From: Streptomyces antnestii
Lineage (GTDB): Bacteria > Actinomycetota > Actinomycetes > Streptomycetales > Streptomycetaceae
DNA length: 64,000 bases
Direction of reading: 5' to 3'
Assembly: GCF_004005495.1 (NCBI RefSeq)
Contig: NZ_RZYA01000002.1
Span: 372,001 to 436,000 of the forward strand
Every line of letters starts with the position of its first letter. Position 1 is the first letter of the stretch. The translations under genes and the position numbers were made by a program. A model generated the notes under the pieces. That model made no database searches. It was not told where the DNA came from and saw only the letters and a program-made list of their open reading frames with translations. Positions 58,479-64,000 of this stretch are shown here, piece by piece.

Positions 58479-59198
58479 TCACTCCACCGGCATCACCGGC
58501 AACGCGAGTGCCTTGCGTACCGTCGTCCGGGCCAGGACCGCCGTCGGGTCGACGACCTTGAGACCGGCGCTCATCTCGCCCAGCAGCAAGGGGAGTTCGG
58601 TGCATCCGGCGACGAGCAGACCGGCACCGCGAGCCGCCAACTCGCCCGCCGCCCGCTCGATCAGGCAGACCGGGTCCGCGCCCACCTCGCCGGCCTTCAC
58701 CCGGCGGATGGCCCCCGTGACCGCCTCCTCCTGGGTCAGGGTCGTCGGGACGACGGTCCTCAACCCCGCCGCCTCCAGCGCGTGTTGGTAGAGCTCCGCC
58801 CGTAGCGTCCCCGTGGTCGCGAGGAGCCCGACCGAGGTGACGTCCGGATGGCACGCGCGGATCTCGGCCACCGTCTCCGCGATCATGTCGGGCATCGGTA
58901 CGCGCACACTGGCGCGGACGGCGTCGAGGAAGGCGTGCGCGGTGTTGCAGGGCGTCGCGATGACCTGCGCGCCCAGCGCCTCCAGGCGATGCGCCCCGCG
59001 CACCAGCCAGGGCGTCGGGTCCGGTCCGCGCCCGGTGAGGGCGGCCGAGCGGTCCGGCACCGTCGGGTCCGCCCACACCACCACCGGCACATGGTCCTGG
59101 TCGGCCCCGGCGGGTGTCGCGTCGATGACCTTCCGGTAGAAGTCGACGGTGGCCAGCGGCCCCATCCCGCCGAGGATGCCGATCGTCATCCGCTTCAC
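58479..59198 (-). CDS. Aspartate/glutamate racemase-family protein
   Basis: 239-residue Asp/Glu racemase. Both catalytic cysteines are present: Cys84 (ATPCNTAH) and Cys199 (VAGCTEL), with the start MTIGILGGMGPLATVDFYRKV typical of aspartate racemases. GTG at 59198 overlaps the TauE stop (GTGA) for coupled translation; ATG 59189 is possible. Last gene of the operon hydroxylase-exporter-racemase. Compare the racemase-fold protein at 31394, which lacks the first Cys. Confidence 0.9.
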   Translation of the reverse strand: MKRMTIGILGGMGPLATVDFYRKVIDATPAGADQDHVPVVVWADPTVPDRSAALTGRGPDPTPWLVRGAHRLEALGAQVIATPCNTAHAFLDAVRASVRVPMPDMIAETVAEIRACHPDVTSVGLLATTGTLRAELYQHALEAAGLRTVVPTTLTQEEAVTGAIRRVKAGEVGADPVCLIERAAGELAARGAGLLVAGCTELPLLLGEMSAGLKVVDPTAVLARTTVRKALALPVMPVE

Positions 59199-59971
59199 GT
59201 TCCCCACTGGTCGAAGGCGAGCTTGCCGACGAGCGCGACCACGACGACGAGCATCACGCCGCGCACGAATCCACTGCCGCGCTTGAGTGCCATGCGGGCC
59301 CCCACGGAGGCACCCGCCAGGTTGAACAGCGCCATGAAGGGCGCCAGGGTCCACAGCACGGTCCCCTGGTAGGTGAACATCGCGAGGGCGCCCAGGTTCG
59401 TGCCTACGTTGACGACCTTCGCCGTCGCGGTCGCCGTCACCATGTCCATGTTGAGCAGGGCGACGAGACCGATCACGAGGAACGTGCCGGTCCCGGGCCC
59501 GAGCAGCCCGTCGTAGAAACCGATGCCCGCGCCGACGACCACGATCGCCGTCAGGACCCGCTGCCGGGACACGGAGCCGGACGGCTTCTGCCCGAACTGG
59601 GGCTTGAGCACGACGAACGCGGCCACCGCGAGCAGCAGCGCCATGATGACCGGCCGCAGCACCGCGCTGTTCACACCCGCCGCGAAGAAGGCACCGCCGA
59701 CGGCGGCCAGGGCGGCGAGCCCGCCGAGCCGCGCCGCGAGCCGCACGTCGACGGTGGCCCGCCGCGCGTACGTCACCGCGGCCGCCGAGGTGCCGACGAC
59801 GCCGACGGCCTTGTTGGTGCCGAGGGCGAACGCCGGAGCCAGGTGGGGGAAGGCGATCAGCAGGGCGGGCACCTGGAGCAGCCCGCCACCGCCGACGACC
59901 GCGTCCACCCAGCCCGCGAGGGCGGCGGCGACGCACAGCATCACCGCCGTGGTGAGGGTCAGGTCATGCAT
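59195..59971 (-). CDS. TauE/SafE (TSUP) family membrane transporter
   Basis: 258-residue protein with about 7-8 membrane helices, of the TauE/SafE sulfite exporter family. The two inverted halves each carry a GxGGG/GTNK and GTGTF-type segment: WVDAVVGGGGLLQVPALL with FALGTNKAVGVVGTSAA, and GFYDGLLGPGTGTFLVI. The start overlaps the hydroxylase stop by 8 bp; the end overlaps the racemase. Members export sulfonates, sulfite or organic acids; substrate here unknown. Confidence 0.9.
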   Translation of the reverse strand: MHDLTLTTAVMLCVAAALAGWVDAVVGGGGLLQVPALLIAFPHLAPAFALGTNKAVGVVGTSAAAVTYARRATVDVRLAARLGGLAALAAVGGAFFAAGVNSAVLRPVIMALLLAVAAFVVLKPQFGQKPSGSVSRQRVLTAIVVVGAGIGFYDGLLGPGTGTFLVIGLVALLNMDMVTATATAKVVNVGTNLGALAMFTYQGTVLWTLAPFMALFNLAGASVGARMALKRGSGFVRGVMLVVVVALVGKLAFDQWGT

Positions 59972-61016
59972 CGGCGCGCGTGTCCTCGCCCGTGCCGGTC
60001 CTGCCGTAGCTGTCCTTGCTCAGGACGCGGCCGCCCGCGCGGACCAGCACGTCGGCCGTCAGCTCACCCGGGTACGGGTAGAAGCGGCGCAGCCAGCGGT
60101 CGGCACCGTCGTAGCGCGGAGTGAAGTCGCTGCGGCCGTGCACGACGATCCGGTTGTCGACGAGCAGCATCTCGCCCCGGTCGGCGCGCACCGCGCGGTG
60201 CACCGTGTGCATGGCCTCGTTGAGCCGCTCCAGAGCCTGCTGCGCCTCGGGGTCCGTGCCGAAGGTGTTGTGCATGTTGAACCGCACGCGGGTGCCCGGC
60301 GCGCCGGCCGGACCGTCCGCAAGGACCGGGTGCGGCTCGGTCACCGGCCGCGCGTCCTCCGCGAGTCCGCGGGTGAAGGAGAGCGGGAAGCGGCTGCGGT
60401 AGCGGTCCGTGCGCAGCGTCTCGCGGTCGGCCGCGGAGAGCAGCGGCTCGGCCTCGCGCACGGAGGCGACCATGGTGGCGGCCCGCCGGTCGTGGTCGGG
60501 GCGCAGGCAGAGCAGGCCGAGGTGGGACGGGCGCACCGGGTGGTGGACGTTCTCGGTGTGGAAGTCGAAGAGCGAGGAGCCCGAGTTGAGTGGCTTCGCG
60601 GCGTCCGAGGCCACCGGGTACACATCGTGCACGAGGGCGCCGGACTTCTCGTCCTCGTATCCGATGAGACCGCCGAGGGGGTGGGCGACCAGGGCGACGA
60701 GGAGGCTGGAGGGGTGGGTCTCGCCGAGGACGTTCGAGCCGTAGGCGCCTGGGGTGGCCGGGATGTCGCCGACCGGAAGGCCGCGCACCACCATCAGGCC
60801 GTGGTCCGGGGGTGTGTCGCGGAAAGACTCGACACCTTCCAGGAGCCGGGTCGGCAGATGCTCGGCGAGGGTGGCGAACGCGTCGGACATCAGGGTGTGT
60901 TCGAGCGGCCCGGGCAACTGTGCCGCCGTGCGTATCAGCTCCTCCAAGCTGGCGGTGTCACGCGCGTCGAGAGTGAGCGGGGCAACTTCTGTACGGGGCT
61001 GTGCGTATGTCGTCAT
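59964..61016 (-). CDS. Clavaminate synthase-like Fe(II)/2-oxoglutarate amino acid hydroxylase (VioC/AsnO family)
   Basis: 350-residue non-heme iron oxygenase of the TauD/CAS fold. Iron triad visible: His153-x-Glu155 (DFHTENVHHP) and His293 (VVHGRSDFTP), with the 2-oxoglutarate-binding Arg about 14 residues later (Arg307 region, DRWLRRFY). HTE rather than HTD and the LGLLCLRPD segment match L-Arg/L-Asn beta-hydroxylases (VioC, AsnO, OrfP types). ATG at 61016 with AGGATC upstream. No NRPS gene is adjacent. Co-operonic with a racemase and exporter. Substrate amino acid unknown. Confidence 0.87.
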   Translation of the reverse strand: MTTYAQPRTEVAPLTLDARDTASLEELIRTAAQLPGPLEHTLMSDAFATLAEHLPTRLLEGVESFRDTPPDHGLMVVRGLPVGDIPATPGAYGSNVLGETHPSSLLVALVAHPLGGLIGYEDEKSGALVHDVYPVASDAAKPLNSGSSLFDFHTENVHHPVRPSHLGLLCLRPDHDRRAATMVASVREAEPLLSAADRETLRTDRYRSRFPLSFTRGLAEDARPVTEPHPVLADGPAGAPGTRVRFNMHNTFGTDPEAQQALERLNEAMHTVHRAVRADRGEMLLVDNRIVVHGRSDFTPRYDGADRWLRRFYPYPGELTADVLVRAGGRVLSKDSYGRTGTGEDTRADA

Positions 61017-61186
61017 GGCCATGATCCTGGGCCCCAAGACCCGTCCCCACCAGGGAAGTTGACTGTCCGGAAACGTCCATGACCCGCTCCGGACACAGGC
61101 CCTCGGTGGCCGGAAGGGGCCGCGGCCTGAAGCGGACGAGCCCCCGGCCGCCGGCCGCACCGCTCCGTGAGGCAGCATGGTCGCAC

Positions 61187-62509
61187 GTGCACTCCATACG
61201 TTCCTTCCCGTTCACGGCGGTCAACGCCGGCATCGTGGCCACCGTGGTCTCGTACGCCGGGCCGCTCGCCCTCGTCCTGGCCGCGGCCGACGCGGCCGGC
61301 CTCACCGGCGCGCAGAGCTCGTCGTGGGTGTGGGCCCTCTCCATGGGCGCCGGACTGACCTGCGTCGGACTCAGCTGGTGGAGCCGGACGCCGGTGATCA
61401 CGGCGTTCTCGACGCCCGGCGCGGCCATCCTCGTCACCGCGCTGCCCCAGCACGCGTACGCCGAGGCCGTCGGAGCCTTCCTGCTGGCCGGTGTCGCGGC
61501 CACCGCGCTGACCGCGACGGGGGTGTTCGCGCGGGTGCTGGCCAGGATCCCGGCCGGTGTGGTCTCCGCGATGCTCGCCGGGACGCTCTTCTCCTTCGGC
61601 ACCGCGATCTTCACCTCGCTGCGTGCCGCACCCCTGATCGCCGGCGCGATGCTGCTCACCCACCTCCTGGCGCGCCGCTTCGCACCCACGTACGCGGTGG
61701 TGTGCGCCCTCGCCGTCGGGCTGGCCGTGGCGGCCTTCGACGGCGGGCTCCATGTGCACCTGGCGGGCGCCGGGCTCGCCGCACCGCACTTCACGATGCC
61801 CGCGTTCTCCGTCGGCGCCGTCATCGGGATCGGTGTGCCGCTCCTTGTGGCCACGCTCGCCGGACAGTACGCGCCGGGCATGGCCGTCCTGCACGCGGAC
61901 GGCTTCCGGCCGGACGAGCGGGTGGTGTGCGGGACCACGGGCCTGGTGTCGGTGCTCCTCGCGCCGTTCGGCTCGCACGCGATCAACCCGGCCGCCATCA
62001 CCGCGGCGATCTGCACGGGGCCCGACGCCCACCGCGACCCGGGCAAGCGCTGGGTCGCGGGCGTGAGCTGCGGCATCGGCTACCTCGTCGTCGGCTGCTT
62101 CGGCTCGACGCTGGTCGCGCTGTTCACCGGGCTGCCCAAGGCGCTCGTGGCGACGCTCGCGGGACTCGCGCTGCTTGGCGCGCTGTCCGGCAGTCTCGCG
62201 AGGACCGTCGCCGACGAACGCGACCGCGAGGCCTCCGTCATCACCTTCCTGGCGACGGCCTCCGGAGTGACGATCGCCGGAATCGGCTCACCCTTCTGGG
62301 GCCTGCTCGCCGGAGTCCTCGCGCACGTACTGCTCAATGTCGCCCGTTCCCGGCGAGAGCCAGTCGGCGCGCTCGGCGAGGACCGCGACCTGGAACCGGC
62401 TCGTGGCACCCAGACGGGTCGTCAGTTCGCCGACCATACGGCGGACCGTACGGTCGGAGACGCCGAGCCTGCGCCCGACCGCCTCGTCGGTGAGGCCCTC
62501 CGCGAGTAG
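61187..62509 (+). CDS. BenE-family benzoate/H+ symporter-like transporter
   Basis: 440-residue membrane protein with about 12 helices of the BenE family. Segments typical of the family include NAGIVATVVSYAGPLALVLAAADAAGL, FSTPGAAIL and the NPAAITAAICTGPDAHRDPGKRWVAGVSCG loop. GTG at 61187 chosen because homology begins there (HSIRSFPFTAVNAG). The last about 60 residues lie antisense to the convergent LuxR gene and look unlike BenE, so the reading frame seems to have run past its original end. Confidence 0.85.
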   Translation: MHSIRSFPFTAVNAGIVATVVSYAGPLALVLAAADAAGLTGAQSSSWVWALSMGAGLTCVGLSWWSRTPVITAFSTPGAAILVTALPQHAYAEAVGAFLLAGVAATALTATGVFARVLARIPAGVVSAMLAGTLFSFGTAIFTSLRAAPLIAGAMLLTHLLARRFAPTYAVVCALAVGLAVAAFDGGLHVHLAGAGLAAPHFTMPAFSVGAVIGIGVPLLVATLAGQYAPGMAVLHADGFRPDERVVCGTTGLVSVLLAPFGSHAINPAAITAAICTGPDAHRDPGKRWVAGVSCGIGYLVVGCFGSTLVALFTGLPKALVATLAGLALLGALSGSLARTVADERDREASVITFLATASGVTIAGIGSPFWGLLAGVLAHVLLNVARSRREPVGALGEDRDLEPARGTQTGRQFADHTADRTVGDAEPAPDRLVGEALRE

Positions 62510-63352
62510 CCGCAGCACCGCCCGGTGCCGCCGGTCGGTCAGACCGTCGCTCTCGTCGCCGGGACCGTCGGACCGGCCGAACCCGGCGGCCTCGGTCCAG
62601 GCGTGCTCGAACTGCACACGGAACACCTCGACCAGCGAAGGGTCGTACACGACCACGGCGGCCGACTGCCCCTCGGTCCCCGTGGCGGGCACGACCGCGA
62701 GGTGCCGGTCGATCACGATCATCCAGTGCGGCAGCGTCACCGCCGTCCTGACCTGCCCGCCCGCCCTCCTCAACTCCCGTACGTGCGGACCGATCTCGGG
62801 CGTCGCGGCGGACGACGTGAGATACACGGCGCGCATCGCGACCCCGCGCCGCAGCACCCGCAGGTCCCGCGCGAGTCCGTCCTCCAGCAGATGCTGGGGC
62901 ACCCCGCGTCCCGGGCGCAGTGTGAGGACCTCGTCGCGGGCCTGCTGGGCGGCGTCCTCGAGCGCGGCCGCGATGTTGGCGGTGCCCTCCACGAGCACCG
63001 CCTGGGTGCCGGACACGCGCTGGGCGTGGATCGGCGCGAAGTCGGTCAGCATCCGCACGAGCGCGTCGCGGGTACGGGTGCTCTGCTCGATGAGCGCGTC
63101 CACGCGTGACGCGTCGGCGGCGAGGAGGTGGCCGAGCGCGGACTCGGAGGACATGCACGCCCAGCCGCTCGGCGTCGCGGTGGTCCGCACCAGAAGGCCC
63201 AGCTCCGAAAGGACCTGCACGGCCGCCACGTACTCGTCGCTGCCCCAGCCGAGCCGCCGGCAGACGGTGGCGGGTGTCCAGGACGCGTCCTGGACGGCGA
63301 TCACGTACAGCTGCCGGGCCAGCTTCTGGTCAACGGTCGCGACCTTGCCCAT
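62288..63352 (-). CDS. LuxR-family HTH regulator (TrmB/winged-helix sensor type)
   Basis: 354-residue regulator. N-terminal winged-helix-like region (about 1-60, LARQLYVIAVQDASWTPATVCRRLGWGSDEY), a central phospholipase D-like/TrmB-type domain (about 110-255), and a C-terminal LuxR helix-turn-helix (LTDRRHRAVLRLLAEGLTDEAVGRRLGVSDRTVRRMVGELTTRLG). ATG at 63352 with AAGGGGGA upstream. The 3' 222 bp overlap the convergent BenE frame. Widely found in Streptomyces; target unknown. Confidence 0.92.
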   Translation of the reverse strand: MGKVATVDQKLARQLYVIAVQDASWTPATVCRRLGWGSDEYVAAVQVLSELGLLVRTTATPSGWACMSSESALGHLLAADASRVDALIEQSTRTRDALVRMLTDFAPIHAQRVSGTQAVLVEGTANIAAALEDAAQQARDEVLTLRPGRGVPQHLLEDGLARDLRVLRRGVAMRAVYLTSSAATPEIGPHVRELRRAGGQVRTAVTLPHWMIVIDRHLAVVPATGTEGQSAAVVVYDPSLVEVFRVQFEHAWTEAAGFGRSDGPGDESDGLTDRRHRAVLRLLAEGLTDEAVGRRLGVSDRTVRRMVGELTTRLGATSRFQVAVLAERADWLSPGTGDIEQYVREDSGEQAPEG

Positions 63353-63388
63353 GAAAATCCCCCTTGTTCATCCCGTGCGCGCGCGACG

Positions 63389-63426
63389 AAGGGCCGCCAC
63401 TCCTGTGCGGAGGAGTGACGGCCCTT
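63389..63426. terminator. Hairpin terminator
   Basis: AAGGGCCGCCACTCCT / AGGAGTGACGGCCCTT, 15 of 16 bp paired, 6-nt loop, between the end of the leftward phosphoesterase gene and the LuxR start. Confidence 0.75.
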
Positions 63427-63491
63427 GTCACACGACGGGGCTCAGGGTACGCGAACTGCCCATGGCGCCCGAGGGGTTGTCCCCTTCAGTG

Positions 63492-64000
63492 TCAGCCGTC
63501 GGACTCCGCCGACGGGATGTAGGCGCCGGGGACGTCCTTCGGCGCGTAGAGCTTCTTCTCGCCCGGGTACGGCTTCGACCACTCGTGCGTCTGGTACCAC
63601 GTGAAGTGGTTCATCTGCGCGGGGTTCGCGTAGTCCGGTACGGCGCCCGGCCCGGTGAGCCGCTGGTGCGACTTCCAGTCGTCCCACTGCGCCGCGAGCT
63701 CCTGCTTGTCAGCCGGCACCTTCGTGGAAGGCACGGCCGCGGCGCTGGGGTTCTGCGGGGCAGGGGTGTCCACGCCGCAGGACGGCGGGGTCTTGAGGCC
63801 GTCGGTCAGCGAGGTCCGGTTGGGCAGCGCCTTGAACGGCGTGAGGTCCGGGGTCTTCGTGAACGCCCCGCGCATCGGGGTGGCCGCGCTGTCCTTCTGG
63901 TTCATCGGGTGGACACCGAGGATCTGCTCGATGGTCCGGATCATCGTGATCTGGGAGTAGTACCGGCTGTCGACGACGCCGTGCCGGGCGTAGGGGCTGA
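63492..64000 (-). CDS. 3' end of a phosphoesterase / alkaline phosphatase-superfamily protein (partial)
   Basis: Only the C-terminal part lies in the window; the frame stays open to the edge. Readable sequence includes SPYARHGVVDSRYYSQ followed by MIRTIEQILG and VHPMNQKDSAATPM, which match the ARHGVVDTxYYSQ...MVKTIEQILGL C-terminal part of phosphoesterase-family (PF04185) alkaline-phosphatase-like enzymes. The gene continues to the right of the window. The terminator at 63389 follows it. Confidence 0.8.
   Translation of the reverse strand, partial: SPYARHGVVDSRYYSQITMIRTIEQILGVHPMNQKDSAATPMRGAFTKTPDLTPFKALPNRTSLTDGLKTPPSCGVDTPAPQNPSAAAVPSTKVPADKQELAAQWDDWKSHQRLTGPGAVPDYANPAQMNHFTWYQTHEWSKPYPGEKKLYAPKDVPGAYIPSAESDG

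Overview
The window is chromosomal DNA from a high-GC actinomycete, almost certainly Streptomyces. The signs are very strong third-position GC, AGGAGG-type ribosome binding sites, frequent GTG starts, ATGA/GTGA gene couplings, and a gene set (ECF41 sigma factor, TipA-type MerR, FCD-GntR, MT0933-like small protein) typical of that genus. About 52 protein genes are supported. No rRNA, tRNA or CRISPR array was seen.

Left part (1-9.1 kb): an unusual amidohydrolase is divergent from a dipeptide-type ABC transporter (permease C, lipoprotein A, permease B, ATPases D and F) that ends in a cytosine-deaminase-like amidohydrolase. At 9-20.5 kb come accessory genes: alpha/beta hydrolase, methyltransferase, a LacI repressor with two strong operators in front of a polar amino acid ABC transporter plus class I glutamine amidotransferase, DinB protein, SDR, a YdeP/FdhF-type molybdopterin oxidoreductase and a degenerate Nudix protein.

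The most interesting block is 20.7-32.2 kb: an FCD-GntR regulator, a CodB-like permease, homologues of the three oxamate carbamoyltransferase subunits (AllF/FdrA, AllG/YlbE, AllH/YlbF), a divergent carbamate kinase, an MFS exporter, an NCS1 hydantoin/allantoin-type permease and an Asp/Glu/hydantoin racemase-family enzyme whose Gly75/Cys180 pattern resembles arylmalonate decarboxylase. A palindrome around GTATAC sits in front of the carbamate kinase/AllH genes, the MFS gene and, 25 kb away, the ABC transporter with its two amidohydrolases. This suggests one regulon for import and ring-opening of a ureide- or pyrimidine-like heterocycle, with ATP recovered from carbamoyl phosphate.

At 32.2-44.3 kb: HPr, a FUSC-type membrane protein, then two separate glycosyltransferase loci. 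One has a WS/DGAT-like acyltransferase and an alpha/beta hydrolase; the other has a TipA-type drug-sensing regulator. Between them lie an ECF41 sigma/carboxymuconolactone-decarboxylase pair with a recognisable ECF41 promoter, and a solo IS605-family TnpB element with an intact active site.

At 44.5-64 kb: M20 amidohydrolase, TetR and a GNAT-NTF2 fusion, 4-hydroxybenzoate hydroxylase, secreted acid phosphatase, a GntP permease with a TctC-like binding protein and a CitA/CitB-type two-component system, a thioesterase and an acyl-CoA synthetase sharing a TetR-type operator, a three-gene operon of a VioC/AsnO-like amino acid hydroxylase, a TauE exporter and an aspartate-racemase-family enzyme, a BenE transporter overlapping a convergent LuxR regulator, and the 3' end of a phosphoesterase gene cut by the window edge.
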